A DNA stretch of 64,000 nucleotides from the NCBI GenBank assembly GCA_027484685.1, contig JAIXSO010000068.1, positions 1-64,000 on the forward strand, read 5' to 3'. Source of the stretch: Bacteroidota bacterium. GTDB taxonomy: Bacteria; Bacteroidota; Bacteroidia; UKL13-3. Positions 1-8,502 of this stretch are shown one piece after another. Positions within the stretch are counted from its first letter, which is position 1. Every line of letters starts with the position of its first letter. The notes beneath the pieces are model-generated. The model was not told the DNA's origin and did not search any database. It saw only the letters and a list, made by a program, of their open reading frames with translations. Made by a program: the position numbers and the translations under genes.

Positions 1-953
1 AACAATGCTACGGGATAAAATTACTGAAATTTTTGTAAAAGTGGATGATTTCTGCAATAATTTTGAATTAGAGTACAAAAAACTTGAGTTGCCATCATCA
101 GATGACGTAAGGACAAGGAATAGAAAATCAGGACTTTGCGACTCGGAAATAATAACAATTTTGATTGCTTTTCATGGTGGTCAGTTTCGTAATTTTAAAC
201 ACTTCTACCTTAATTATATTTGTGCGCATTTGAAGGATGATTTTCCTGGAGTTCTATCGTATAATCGATTCATTGAACTAAGCCATAAAAGCGCAATACC
301 ATTCATGGCCTTTCTTCATTATTGCTGTAGAGGAGAATGTACTGGAATTAGTTTTATTGATTCAACAGTTCTAAGGGTTTGTCATAATAAACGTATCAAA
401 AGAAACAAAACTTTTAAAGGAATTGCCGAAGTTGGTAAGTCAACAATGGGTTGGTTCTTTGGATTTAAACTTCATTTGATTATTAATGACAAGGGTGAAA
501 TACTTTCATTTTATTTAACTAAAGGAAACGTAGATGATAGAGATGCGAAAGCAATAACCAATATGACACAAGAAATTTTTGGAAAACTATTTGGCGATAA
601 AGGCTATATATCAAAGGCATTAAGCGATTTACTATTTGGGAATGGCATTCAATTAATTACTGCTGTTAGAAGAAATATGAAAAGTAAAGCTTTAAGTAAT
701 GAAGAAAAAATATTGCTTCGCAAACGTTCTGTTATAGAAACTGTTAATGATGAATTGAAGAATATTTGCCAAGTTGAACACACAAGACATCGCTCAATTA
801 GTGGCTTTTTATTAAATATCATGGGCGCTATTGCTGCCTATTCTTTTTTTCCTAAAAAGCCATCTATCAGAAAAGATGTAGAAGAAACAAATCCTGAAAT
901 GTTAATGTTGTTTGATCAACAACTTTCATTAGTGGCTTAAACCGAACTCAGGT
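1..953 (+). mobile_element. IS982-like insertion sequence, left end outside window
   Basis: The element consists of the transposase gene plus a short 3' flank. The proposed right terminus is the GGT ending at about base 953, read as ACC on the other strand. Sequence beyond it belongs to a different protein family (serine hydrolase plus T9SS tail). The left inverted repeat and target duplication are out of view, so the boundary is inferred from family knowledge. Confidence 0.7.
5..940 (+). CDS. IS982-family transposase
   Basis: This 311-residue protein looks like a DDE transposase of the IS982 family, which moves its own element by cut-and-paste. A plausible catalytic triad is the D of FIDSTVL (about residue 118), the D of FGDKGYIS (about 198) and the E of VIETVNDELK (about 243). 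The spacing and the total length fit the family, and the gene looks intact. The left end of the element lies before the window. The right end is probably near base 953, because the reverse complement of the sequence after the stop begins ACCTGAGTTCGG, and IS982 ends characteristically start with ACC. The insertion sits inside a secreted hydrolase gene whose 3' part follows directly. The exact inverted repeats cannot be checked because the left end is missing. Confidence 0.88.
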   Translation: MLRDKITEIFVKVDDFCNNFELEYKKLELPSSDDVRTRNRKSGLCDSEIITILIAFHGGQFRNFKHFYLNYICAHLKDDFPGVLSYNRFIELSHKSAIPFMAFLHYCCRGECTGISFIDSTVLRVCHNKRIKRNKTFKGIAEVGKSTMGWFFGFKLHLIINDKGEILSFYLTKGNVDDRDAKAITNMTQEIFGKLFGDKGYISKALSDLLFGNGIQLITAVRRNMKSKALSNEEKILLRKRSVIETVNDELKNICQVEHTRHRSISGFLLNIMGAIAAYSFFPKKPSIRKDVEETNPEMLMLFDQQLSLVA

Positions 954-1458
954 TACTATGTTTAATATTGGTAATAATGCCAATTATGGTTTAGGTATTT
1001 TTCGTTTCAACCGTTTATTTAATGGTCGTACTGCTTATTCGCATGGAGGAACATTTTTTGGTTATATTAATGAAAACATAGTAGATACTACCTCTGGAAT
1101 TTCTATTGCAGTGCTTACCAATCAAGATAGTGTGAACAATAATGGGCTATTAAATTTGGTTATTTCTTCACTTCATAAAGTAACATTAAACATGCCAGCA
1201 ACTTCAGTAAATGAGTTGCCTGATTTAGATGCAATAAAAGTATTTCCAAATCCAGCCAATAATCAATTAAATATTTTTGCAAGTGAACACTTAAATATCA
1301 ATGGCATTTCTATTTATGATAATAAAGGAAAGTTAGTTTATGAAAATGTTGGTAATAACGATCAATTAACTATTGAGCAACTTCCAGAAGGTTTATATTT
1401 TCTAAATCTCCACTATCAAGATTATATAATTAGAAAAAAATTTGTTATAAGCAGGTAA
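954..1458 (+). pseudogene. 3' fragment of a secreted serine hydrolase (beta-lactamase-like) with T9SS tail, cut by the IS
   Basis: The open frame starts directly after the IS end and carries no signal peptide. Residues 1-60 match the C-terminal part of class C beta-lactamase/esterase-like serine hydrolases: a YGLGIF segment, then SHGG (equivalent to the KTG/HxG box), then IAVLTNQDS. The N-terminal half with the SxxK nucleophile and YxN motif is missing. Residues from about 95 form a type A T9SS sorting domain with the motif VFPNPANNQLNIF, which would target the protein to the cell surface or outside. The ATG at 958 is probably an accidental internal codon. I read this as the remains of a gene disrupted by the IS. 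The rest would have to lie upstream of the IS, outside the window. Confidence 0.75.
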
Positions 1459-1470
1459 TTAGCTAAAACA

Positions 1471-1504
1471 AAAAATCCCGTTCAGGCTTGAACGGGATTT
1501 TTTA
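1471..1504. terminator. bidirectional intrinsic terminator
   Basis: A perfect stem (AATCCCGTTC / GAACGGGATT) is flanked by A and T runs. It lies between the convergent hydrolase fragment and the 137-residue minus-strand gene, and can stop transcription from both sides. Confidence 0.85.
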
Positions 1505-1510
1505 GTATTG

Positions 1511-1924
1511 TTATTTGGCTTTTCTAAATAAATATCGGGTAATAAAAATACCGTTACTTGTTGAGCCATTACTCATGTTTGTTTGTGCTCCTGAAGTTAC
1601 TTCGGTTAATTCCCAACCAGTATTGGTCCATTCATTTATTTTGTCAACTATCGCTCTGTCGTTATTGGCAATGTTACCAAAATTAATCCCTACTAAACTA
1701 TAAAAATTCAATAAATCTTTTTCAACCAAAGTACCTTTTTCATCGGTTGTTAAAATTCTTGAACGCCCCATACCACCTGAAATGATTGACTCAACAGTGG
1801 AAAATTGTTTGTATTCATAAACTGTTGAATTTGATTGTTTTGTTGAGTTTTTAAATGAAAGTCCTGCAAAGATTGCCACGGCAATAATGGTTGCTGGAAG
1901 TAAGTTTTTTAGAATGTTTTTCAT
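1511..1924 (-). CDS. small exported protein, unknown function
   Basis: The protein has 137 residues. It starts with a basic N-terminus and a hydrophobic stretch (residues 8-25, LLPATIIAVAIFAGLSF), so it is either secreted or anchored by one N-terminal membrane segment. The rest is a compact domain of about 100 residues containing INEWTNTGWELTEVTSG and ending in a hydrophobic strand (FITRYLFRK). That pattern recalls small DUF4177-like domains in which a WELV-type strand is central, but the match is too weak for a family call. It diverges from the next gene across 45 bases and ends at a terminator. It is a plausible real gene because of its clean start, signal-like N-terminus and terminator. 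Confidence 0.6.
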   Translation of the reverse strand: MKNILKNLLPATIIAVAIFAGLSFKNSTKQSNSTVYEYKQFSTVESIISGGMGRSRILTTDEKGTLVEKDLLNFYSLVGINFGNIANNDRAIVDKINEWTNTGWELTEVTSGAQTNMSNGSTSNGIFITRYLFRKAK

Positions 1925-1936
1925 GTATATTTTTCT

Positions 1937-1944
1937 TATGTTTG
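1937..1944 (+). promoter_or_regulatory. candidate -7 box (TATGTTTG) for the 1970 gene
   Basis: The sequence TATGTTTG fits the Bacteroidota -7 consensus TAnnTTTG. It lies 25 bases before the ATG of the plus-strand gene. No good -33 TTG was identified, so this is a weak call. Confidence 0.35.
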
Positions 1945-1969
1945 AAAAACAAATAAAAGAAAAAATTAA

Positions 1970-2413
1970 ATGAAAAAACTAATATTATTTGCATTGCTTA
2001 CCTTAAATATATGTTATGCAGTTAAAGCCCAATTTGTAAACCTTAAAATAAGTAAATTGAAGATTGTTTTATCAAAAAAGGATACCTTGTTGGGAAACGA
2101 CAATCAAGTAATTTTAAAAAATAATAGAAGCAAAGAAGAGGTAGAACTTTATAATAATAATGGATTAGTGGTAAAAGCCACCTACAAAGTTAGTACAAAT
2201 AATGGTGTAAGAAGAAGTAATTTGAAGAAGTCTGCTGTTAATGTGGATGTAAATTATATTTTTATTTATAAAGGTAAAAAGAATAAAATTAAAACTGAAC
2301 GCATATTTTACTTAGATGATGACAAGAAATTTGAAGAAGAACAAACAGCTGTTTTTAAAGAAGGAATCAACAATAAGTTGATTAATATAACGTATGAGTG
2401 CATATTGGAATAA
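1970..2413 (+). CDS. small secreted protein, unknown function
   Basis: The protein has 147 residues with a typical signal peptide (MKKLILFALLTLNICYAVKAQ; cleavage probably after KAQ). The mature part is rich in lysine and beta-prone segments, with alternating charged and hydrophobic residues and no cysteine-rich or catalytic motif. I do not recognise a family. A strong terminator follows within 10 bases of the stop. It is probably periplasmic, or outer-membrane-associated. Confidence 0.6.
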   Translation: MKKLILFALLTLNICYAVKAQFVNLKISKLKIVLSKKDTLLGNDNQVILKNNRSKEEVELYNNNGLVVKATYKVSTNNGVRRSNLKKSAVNVDVNYIFIYKGKKNKIKTERIFYLDDDKKFEEEQTAVFKEGINNKLINITYECILE

Positions 2414-2416
2414 AAC

Positions 2417-2450
2417 AAAAAATCCCGTTCAACTTTGAATGGGATTTTTT
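2417..2450. terminator. bidirectional intrinsic terminator
   Basis: The stem ATCCCGTTCAA / TTGAATGGGAT, with one G-T pair, is flanked by A and T runs. It separates the convergent 147-residue gene and the TOPRIM-like gene. It shares its stem sequence with the terminators at 1471 and 4534. Confidence 0.85.
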
Positions 2451-2454
2451 GTTT

Positions 2455-3027
2455 TTATAATTGAGCGATTTGTTTCAATTTGTTTAAGAAATATACTGCA
2501 CTTGAGCAATTCGGATGCTTGGCGGCTAATTCAATATCAAATCCTAAGGTATTCATTTTTCTAGCTAATAATGGCTTGGAACCATAACCTCTTTCATTTC
2601 TGAATTGAATTGCTAATCTTTTTATTTCTTCAAAAGGGCTACTAATTTCTTCTGGATTATAGCAATAGAAATCGTCTGACTCAATAGCTTTTCTAATACA
2701 ACTTGTTTCAGCTAAGAACCAAGCTTCAAATGCTTTTTTCGAAATGACTACCTCATCAATATCTGATAAATCTAATTGTGATTTTTTTGTTGTAAAATCA
2801 GGTAATTCATCTAAATCTGTAAGGATGATTATTTTGTTTGCTCCAGCATCTTTTAAAATGGCTTTTTTGATGTTGAATAAGGAAGTAGAATTAAGTTGAC
2901 CACCTTTACCATCAATAACTGAAACTAGTTGAATATTCAAATTTTGGAGCAATAACTGAAAGCTTTGGTTGTATTTTAAAAAGGTTGTTTCAGTATCGCC
3001 TTCAGCAATTATACCCAATTTTACCAA
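2455..3027 (-). CDS. TOPRIM-like (DUF4276/RloB-like) protein paired with AAA ATPase
   Basis: The protein has 190 residues. The N-terminal strand IIAEGDTE (E9) and the later ILTDLDE (D71, D73) match the E...DxD metal-site pattern of TOPRIM-type nucleases. Further on it has KAFEAWFLAE, and a C-terminal segment (KHPNCSSAVYFL) that I remember from partners of AAA ATPases. It appears to start at a TTG that overlaps the last seven bases of the ATPase gene (TTGGTAA), which suggests translational coupling and a joint function. By analogy with OLD, PARIS and AbiL-type ATPase/TOPRIM pairs, it could be the nuclease or effector half of an anti-phage module. The family call (DUF4276 or a relative) is made from memory and not certain. 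Confidence 0.65.
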   Translation of the reverse strand: MVKLGIIAEGDTETTFLKYNQSFQLLLQNLNIQLVSVIDGKGGQLNSTSLFNIKKAILKDAGANKIIILTDLDELPDFTTKKSQLDLSDIDEVVISKKAFEAWFLAETSCIRKAIESDDFYCYNPEEISSPFEEIKRLAIQFRNERGYGSKPLLARKMNTLGFDIELAAKHPNCSSAVYFLNKLKQIAQL

Positions 3028-4040
3028 GGTATTCCGCCTCCTAGCGAATTAGATAACCAAGCTTCGTCCATTGGTAAACCATGATTATCAAAATTAGTCA
3101 ACTGTTTTATTTGAGTTGCTCCATCCACTTTATCTACCAAAATTAATTCTTTGGTGGTTAATTGATTTACGATTGTTTGTGAATGGGTGTTTATCCAAAT
3201 ATAATGACCTTCTTCTTCACATTTTTGCCTGAATAAATTTACCAATTCTTTTTGCACTTTCGGGTTCAAACCATTTTCAGGTTCTTCAATACACAAAAAC
3301 TGTGGTTCATCGCTTTGGTAAACTGCGGTGAGTAATGCTAAAATATTATAAGTTACGTCAGATAACAAATTTTTGGTATAAGGTTTTTTAGTTCCTTTTT
3401 CATAAATGATTAAGCTATCTGTTCCACTTAATGGTTCGCTTACTATTTCTATTTTGTCAAAACCAGGAACTAATAAATCAAGCCATTCACAAATATCATC
3501 TCTTTTGTTTTTGTCTTTTAAAACACGTTTAAGTACTTTTTCAAGGTTGGTTGCTTTAGTATTTAATCTTAAATTATCATCAGTAAAATCAAAAACTTTT
3601 TTTATTGTGTTAATAGAAATTCTGCTAAAATCACTTTGCATAATATTCACATCTTTACCATGCAAATTGTTTTTCACTAAGTAATTATTATATTCTTCAA
3701 GGTTGCCAATATTTTTAGCAGTAAATAAGAATTCTTCTTCTGATCTTCTATCTAAATTGTAAATATACTCAGAACCTGCTCCAGTTATTGGAAGGATAAA
3801 CTTTATACTTATTATGTCAGAATCAGTTATTTTACATCTAATTTCATCTTCATTGCCAAACAATCTTTTGGAATAAATAAAATCAATATATTTAGAAATA
3901 TATGCTAACTCCAATGCTTCAAAAATATTAGATTTTCCAGCCCCATTTGAACCAGCAAAAACTGTAAAAGGATTGGGTTCAATTATTTTCAAATCAACCA
4001 GCGATTTATAGTTTTGTATATGTAATTCTTTAAGTTTCAT
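3021..4040 (-). CDS. AAA (SMC/OLD-like) ATPase, partner of TOPRIM-like protein
   Basis: The protein has 339 residues. Walker A is GSNGAGKSN (30-38, K36 S37), a signature-like LLSDVTYN lies near 225-232, Walker B is FLCIEEPENGL (248-258), and a switch histidine is in NTHS (H286). The N-terminus KELHIQNYKSL is the usual beginning of RecF/OLD-type ATPases. It has no nuclease domain of its own. Its short length and its end (SLGGGIPW) are typical of ATPases followed by a small TOPRIM-like gene, which here overlaps by seven bases. It probably acts as the regulatory or sensor ATPase of a two-gene system. HicBA lies just upstream on the same strand, so this is likely a small defence or mobile cluster. 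The substrate is unknown. Confidence 0.82.
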   Translation of the reverse strand: MKLKELHIQNYKSLVDLKIIEPNPFTVFAGSNGAGKSNIFEALELAYISKYIDFIYSKRLFGNEDEIRCKITDSDIISIKFILPITGAGSEYIYNLDRRSEEEFLFTAKNIGNLEEYNNYLVKNNLHGKDVNIMQSDFSRISINTIKKVFDFTDDNLRLNTKATNLEKVLKRVLKDKNKRDDICEWLDLLVPGFDKIEIVSEPLSGTDSLIIYEKGTKKPYTKNLLSDVTYNILALLTAVYQSDEPQFLCIEEPENGLNPKVQKELVNLFRQKCEEEGHYIWINTHSQTIVNQLTTKELILVDKVDGATQIKQLTNFDNHGLPMDEAWLSNSLGGGIPW

Positions 4041-4074
4041 TTTTTTAATGAGGTATCTAAAATAAAAAGGTCTA

Positions 4075-4272
4075 TTAATTTTTGTCTATACCAGCTTGTT
4101 TTAAAATAGCTAAAAATGTTCCTTTTTTCATGTCTTTTCCTCCATGAACAGGAACAATAATTGTAATATTTGTTTGTGGATTGTAATATAAATGATGTGA
4201 ACCTTTTGCCCTTTTGAAATAAAATCCGTTGGCTTCCAAAAGCTTAATTAAATACTTTGGCGAAAGGTTCAT
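4075..4272 (-). CDS. hicA: HicA toxin (mRNA interferase)
   Basis: The protein has 65 residues with the HicA/YcfA double-stranded-RNA-binding-like fold. It has SPKYLIKLLEANGF at the start, then KRAKGSHHLYYN with the conserved catalytic histidine, and PVHGGKDMKKGTFLAILKQAGI. HicA toxins cleave mRNAs and are neutralised by HicB. The start overlaps the stop of hicB by four bases (ATGA), so the order is antitoxin then toxin. A gap of 34 bases separates it from the AAA ATPase gene downstream, so all four genes may be cotranscribed. Confidence 0.9.
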   Translation of the reverse strand: MNLSPKYLIKLLEANGFYFKRAKGSHHLYYNPQTNITIIVPVHGGKDMKKGTFLAILKQAGIDKN

Positions 4273-4493
4273 ACCACTTCTAAATTTAATGAATACTCTA
4301 AGGTATTGGTATCATCAGGGATTAATTCATTCCTGTCTTTTAATTCTTCAATATATAATTCAATAGCTTCTTTAACCATTGAGATGGCTTCATCTACATT
4401 TTCTCCATAGCTAATGCATCCAGGGAGCGCGGGAACAATTGCGGTATAACCGCCTTCCTCTTCTTTATGTAAGTGTATTTTATAAGTAAACAT
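4269..4493 (-). CDS. hicB: HicB antitoxin
   Basis: The protein has 74 residues when started at the ATG at 4493; the ORF track uses a GTG two codons earlier. It is a partial RNase-H-like HicB domain: FTYKIHLHKEEEGGYTAIVPALPGCISYGE, then the helix VDEAISMVKEAIELYIEELK. It lacks a C-terminal DNA-binding domain, so it belongs to the short HicB class, and any autoregulation would need another mechanism. It should bind and mask HicA. A -7-like TATATTTG lies 18 bases upstream. Confidence 0.9.
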   Translation of the reverse strand: MFTYKIHLHKEEEGGYTAIVPALPGCISYGENVDEAISMVKEAIELYIEELKDRNELIPDDTNTLEYSLNLEVV

Positions 4494-4510
4494 AATCACT
4501 TTTTGTTAAA

Positions 4511-4518
4511 CAAATATA
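4511..4518 (-). promoter_or_regulatory. candidate -7 box (TATATTTG) for hicBA
   Basis: On the minus strand TATATTTG matches TAnnTTTG, 18 bases before the hicB ATG. No TTG is found at the usual distance upstream, and the hutU terminator hairpin starts only 16 bases further up. The box could serve hicBA and perhaps the ATPase pair. Confidence 0.45.
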
Positions 4519-4533
4519 GTAATTCAATCTAAA

Positions 4534-4565
4534 AAAAATCCCATTCAAAGTTGAATGGGATTTTT
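4534..4565 (-). terminator. intrinsic terminator after hutU
   Basis: The perfect stem ATCCCATTCAA / TTGAATGGGAT is flanked by A8 and T6. It stands 16 bases past the hutU stop and isolates hutU from hicBA. Confidence 0.85.
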
Positions 4566-4580
4566 ATTTAAATCATAAAA

Positions 4581-6266
4581 CTAATATCCAGGTTTATCCT
4601 CTTTGTCTTTCAATCTTTCTTTGATGTCTAAGCGATGTTTTCTGGCTGTATCAATGGCAATGTCGTAACCAGCATCTGCATGACGAATAACTCCCATTGC
4701 AGGGTCGTTGTGTAATACACGTTTTAACCTTCGTGCTGCATCTTCAGTTCCATCTGCAACAATCACCATTCCTGCATGAATGCTATAGCCCATTCCTACG
4801 CCTCCACCATGATGGATTGAAACCCAACTAGCACCACCAGCAGTATTGATCAACGAATTTAATATTGGCCAATCTGCCACAGCATCACTTCCATCTTTCA
4901 TGGCTTCTGTTTCTCTGTTTGGCGAAGCCACCGAACCTGTATCTAAATGATCTCTACCAATAACGATTGGTCCTTTTACTTTTCCGGTTCTTACCAATTC
5001 GTTAAAAGCCAAAGCAGCTTTTTCTCTATCTCCTTGTCCTATCCAGCAAATACGTGCAGGTAAACCTTGGAAAGCAATGCGTTCTTGAGCCATATCCAAC
5101 CAACGGTGCAATGAAGTATTTTCAGGAAATAAATCTTTCATTACTTGATCGGTTACATAAATATCGTTAGGATCTCCACTTAAAGCCACCCAACGGAAAG
5201 GGCCTTTTCCTTCGCAAAACAAAGGACGAATATAAGCAGGCACAAAACCAGGAAACGAAAACGCATTTTCTACATGGCGTTGGTCTTTTGCTTGTCCGCG
5301 CAAGTTATTACCGTAATCAAAAACAATAGCACCTTTTTGCTGTAACTCAATCATTAATTTTACATGGTGTGCCATGGTATCTAACGATTTTTCTACATAT
5401 TTATCTGGCTCAACTTTACGCATATGGTCGGCCACTTCCTCTGCTATTCCTTCTGGGTAATATCCGTTTAATGGATCGTGAGCAGAAGTTTGGTCGGTCA
5501 ATAAATCAGGAGTAATATTACGTTCTATTAAACGTTCCAATAAATCAATCACATTACAAAGTACGCCAATTGAAAGGCGTTTGCCTTCGGCTTTGGCTTT
5601 TAAAGCCATGTCAATAGCTTGGTCAATATCACGGCTCATAACATCTAAATAACGCGTTTCGATACGTTTTTTAATGCGCCATTCTACCATTTCGGCAGCT
5701 AAACAAACACCATCGCACATGGTTACAGAAAGCGGTTGAGCACCACCCATACCACCCAAGCCAGCAGTTACAGTTAAAGTTCCTTTTAAAGTACCTCCAA
5801 AATGTTGGCGAGCAGCTTCGGCAAAGGTTTCGTAAGTTCCTTGTACAATTCCTTGCGAGCCAATGTAAATCCAACTTCCGGCTGTCATTTGGCCATACAT
5901 CATTAAGCCTTTTTTATCTAACTCGTGAAAAGTTTCCCAATTTGCCCATTTAGGCACTAACATAGAGTTTGAAATTAAAACCCTTGGGGCATCTTTATGC
6001 GTAGGCAAAATGCCAACGGGCTTGCCACTTTGAATTAAAAGGGTTTCGTCTTCCTCTAAATCTTGTAAAGCTTTTACTATTAAATCAAAACTTTCCCAAT
6101 TGCGTGCAGCTTTTCCTATTCCACCATATACCACTAAATCGTCTGGCTTTTCGGCCACATCTGGGTCTAAGTTGTTATAAAGCATGCGCAAAGCAGCCTC
6201 TTGAACCCAACCTTTGCAACTTAATGTATTGCCTGTGGCAGCGTGTAAATCTGTATGTTTTGTCAT
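4581..6266 (-). CDS. hutU: urocanate hydratase
   Basis: The protein has 561 residues, the normal length for HutU. It catalyses the second step of histidine breakdown, urocanate to imidazolonepropionate, using tightly bound NAD+. The glycine-rich NAD segment [10 protein letters not shown] (about 169-178) and the catalytic cysteine region [11 protein letters not shown] (C407; Cys410 in Pseudomonas putida) are visible, as is [13 protein letters not shown] near 500. It is a cytoplasmic enzyme. No hutH, hutI, hutG or ftcD is next to it, so it stands alone between a toxin-antitoxin pair and a divergent lipoprotein gene. The rest of the pathway must be elsewhere in the genome. It is followed by its own terminator. 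Confidence 0.98.
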   Translation of the reverse strand: MTKHTDLHAATGNTLSCKGWVQEAALRMLYNNLDPDVAEKPDDLVVYGGIGKAARNWESFDLIVKALQDLEEDETLLIQSGKPVGILPTHKDAPRVLISNSMLVPKWANWETFHELDKKGLMMYGQMTAGSWIYIGSQGIVQGTYETFAEAARQHFGGTLKGTLTVTAGLGGMGGAQPLSVTMCDGVCLAAEMVEWRIKKRIETRYLDVMSRDIDQAIDMALKAKAEGKRLSIGVLCNVIDLLERLIERNITPDLLTDQTSAHDPLNGYYPEGIAEEVADHMRKVEPDKYVEKSLDTMAHHVKLMIELQQKGAIVFDYGNNLRGQAKDQRHVENAFSFPGFVPAYIRPLFCEGKGPFRWVALSGDPNDIYVTDQVMKDLFPENTSLHRWLDMAQERIAFQGLPARICWIGQGDREKAALAFNELVRTGKVKGPIVIGRDHLDTGSVASPNRETEAMKDGSDAVADWPILNSLINTAGGASWVSIHHGGGVGMGYSIHAGMVIVADGTEDAARRLKRVLHNDPAMGVIRHADAGYDIAIDTARKHRLDIKERLKDKEDKPGY

Positions 6267-6447
6267 TTTATAATTAGTATTTTATAGTAAAAAGTAATTT
6301 TCAAAAGTATTGTTTTACAACAATAAAAAATGCTACAATAAATAAAATCAGTTATTCCATTTTTTTAGGAATAAATCAATCGGTAAAATTACTGTAAGCA
6401 CTTTTTTATTTGTTTCTTTGTAAGCTATTGATTGCTAAATTTTTTAA

Positions 6448-7863
6448 ATGAAAGTGTTTGTATTCAGATTGTTATTTTTATTTCTACTTACTGTTTTTGC
6501 ATGCAAAACGGTAAAAATAACACCACCTAAACCTCAGCCATTTAGCAACGTGGAACCAGCCAAGCCTAATTCAATTATTGGTTTACCTATTAATATATTT
6601 ACCGAAGGTATTGCTAAATCAATTAACAAAAAATTTATTGGTATACTTTATAAAGATACCAGTTTTGCTGACAATGAGAACGATAAGGTTAAATACGATA
6701 TTATAAAAAGAGCTGATATTAAAGTTATTACTGCAAATAATGCTTTAGAAATTCATGCGCCATTACATATTAATTTTACCTATTTATTCAAGTTTTTTGG
6801 GGTTGATAAAACCATCAGTAATTCGTTAAACTTAACCGTAAAATTTACTACCACTCCAATGATTGATAGAGATTGGAATTTGGTTTTAAATAGCAAAGGC
6901 AAAATTGTGTGGGACGATTTGCCCGTTATTAATTTAGGAATTACTAAACTCGATTTGCCAAACATTTTTGGGACTTTAATAAAAGGTTTTGTAAATAAAA
7001 TGGCTTTAAAAATTGATAAAGAATTTCCCAAAGCGGTTAATATTAATAATTTGGTAAGCAATGCTTGGAAAAGCTTGGCTGAACCTATTTTGCTTGATTC
7101 GGCCAATAAAGTTTGGTTAATAACCAAGCCTAAAAATTTATTTGTAACGCCCATTGTTTACACTCCTAATAAAATGCAAATAAAGTTAGGTTTATCGAGC
7201 GTGGTTGAATTGGTTTCTGGTGTAAAACCTGTTATTGATTCATTTTCAGACAAACTACCTCCACTTAGACAAGTTTCGGATTTTAAAGAATTTACCAAAC
7301 TAAATTTAAGTGCTTCTGTAACGTATCAGCAAATGAATGAAGGTTTAGCTAAGCACTTTTTAAACAATCCATTTAGTTTAGAAACGTTTGACTATAAAGT
7401 AAATGTGTTAGATGCCCAAGTATTTAATTATGGCAATAAAGTGTTGTTGGCTTTAAAAATTGATGGAAAAGTAAGGAAAGGTTTTATTGGCAAAAAAGTA
7501 AAAGGAATAATTTACGCCACAGGAGTGCCCATTTACAATCCTAAAAATAAATCAATTGAAATAAAACAGTTTGATTTTGAATTAAAAACCCGCGATGTAC
7601 TTGTAAAAGCTGCAACTTGGCTGCTTAACTCTAAAGAGTTTAAACAAAATATTGAAAACAATTTAGTTTATTCCATTGCCGATCAATTGAACGAAGCAAG
7701 GCTTAATGCCAATGATGCTGTGAACACCAAAATGCTTGATATGATTGACATAAAAGGTCACATAAAAAGTTTAGAACCCGCTGATATTTATGTAACACCT
7801 ACAGCCTTGGTTATTAATATAATTTCAGAAGGAAATATAGAAATTAACTTAAACGGTTTTTAA
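6448..7863 (+). CDS. DUF4403 family lipoprotein
   Basis: The protein has 471 residues. A hydrophobic N-terminus ends in a lipobox-like VFAC (cysteine 19), followed by KTVKITPPKP, so it is probably a lipoprotein. The body shows repeated alpha/beta segments (INFTYLFKFFGV, LNLTVKFTTTP, the second-half FNYGNKVLLALKIDGK, IKGHIKSLEPADIYVTP) typical of DUF4403, a family common in Bacteroidota with lipid-binding tubular-lipid-binding-like features. I know no defined function. It is monocistronic, diverging from hutU across 181 bases that hold no other gene. Confidence 0.75.
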   Translation: MKVFVFRLLFLFLLTVFACKTVKITPPKPQPFSNVEPAKPNSIIGLPINIFTEGIAKSINKKFIGILYKDTSFADNENDKVKYDIIKRADIKVITANNALEIHAPLHINFTYLFKFFGVDKTISNSLNLTVKFTTTPMIDRDWNLVLNSKGKIVWDDLPVINLGITKLDLPNIFGTLIKGFVNKMALKIDKEFPKAVNINNLVSNAWKSLAEPILLDSANKVWLITKPKNLFVTPIVYTPNKMQIKLGLSSVVELVSGVKPVIDSFSDKLPPLRQVSDFKEFTKLNLSASVTYQQMNEGLAKHFLNNPFSLETFDYKVNVLDAQVFNYGNKVLLALKIDGKVRKGFIGKKVKGIIYATGVPIYNPKNKSIEIKQFDFELKTRDVLVKAATWLLNSKEFKQNIENNLVYSIADQLNEARLNANDAVNTKMLDMIDIKGHIKSLEPADIYVTPTALVINIISEGNIEINLNGF

Positions 7864-7951
7864 ATTTTAAGTTTTGATTATCAGGCCAATAGATTTTATT
7901 TGTTATTGGTAAACAACTTTTTGTGCATTTTAGTAACTTACTGAATTATCA

Positions 7952-8500
7952 ATGCACATCCACCAACCTATACAAAGTAAGCAACAAGTCTTTATGGATT
8001 TGTATAAATCTGCTCACGAGCGGTTGTATAGATTTGTGCAAACGCTTGTTTGGGATAAAGAAGAGGCCAAAGATATTGTTAACGAAACGGCATTGATTGC
8101 TTTTGAAAAGTTTGAGGATATTAAAGACAAAGATTTTTTTGTTGCTTATCTTTTTAGTATAGCAAGTAATTTATGTAAGAAGCATTATAAAATAAAAAAG
8201 ATCAAGGCAGTTTTTGAGTGGACAAAAGCTGATAACAACAAAGCTTGGCAAAATGCAGAAGTAAATGTAAACACCTTTGAACTGAATAAATTGTTGGAGT
8301 ATTTAAGCTTTGAACAGCGCAGGGCATTACTTCTTTTCGAACTTTCAGGTTTTAGTTATGACGAAATAAGCAAAATTGAAAAGTGTAGTTTGTCAGCCGT
8401 TAAAAGCAGGATTTTTTCTGCCAAAAAGGTGCTTAAAAAAATTCTAGATAAAGAAGATTTTCAGCTTCAAAATAACTTATTTAAATCTATTGTAGCTTAA
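7952..8500 (+). CDS. ECF-type RNA polymerase sigma factor
   Basis: The protein has 182 residues with the two domains of extracytoplasmic-function sigma factors. Region 2 is at about 17-80 (LYKSAHERLYRFVQTLVWDKEEAKDIVNETALIAFEKF). Region 4 is at about 120-170 (LSFEQRRALLLFELSGFSYDEISKIEKCSLSAVKSRIFSAKKVLKK) and contains the helix-turn-helix. It should direct transcription of a small regulon in response to an envelope or other signal. The next gene starts two bases after its stop (TAATTATG) and encodes a small membrane protein in the usual place of an anti-sigma factor. Confidence 0.9.
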   Translation: MHIHQPIQSKQQVFMDLYKSAHERLYRFVQTLVWDKEEAKDIVNETALIAFEKFEDIKDKDFFVAYLFSIASNLCKKHYKIKKIKAVFEWTKADNNKAWQNAEVNVNTFELNKLLEYLSFEQRRALLLFELSGFSYDEISKIEKCSLSAVKSRIFSAKKVLKKILDKEDFQLQNNLFKSIVA

Positions 8501-8502
8501 TT

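Noticed and set aside
4581-6266. A complete hut operon
   Set aside because: Only hutU is present; the neighbours on both sides are unrelated and a terminator follows.
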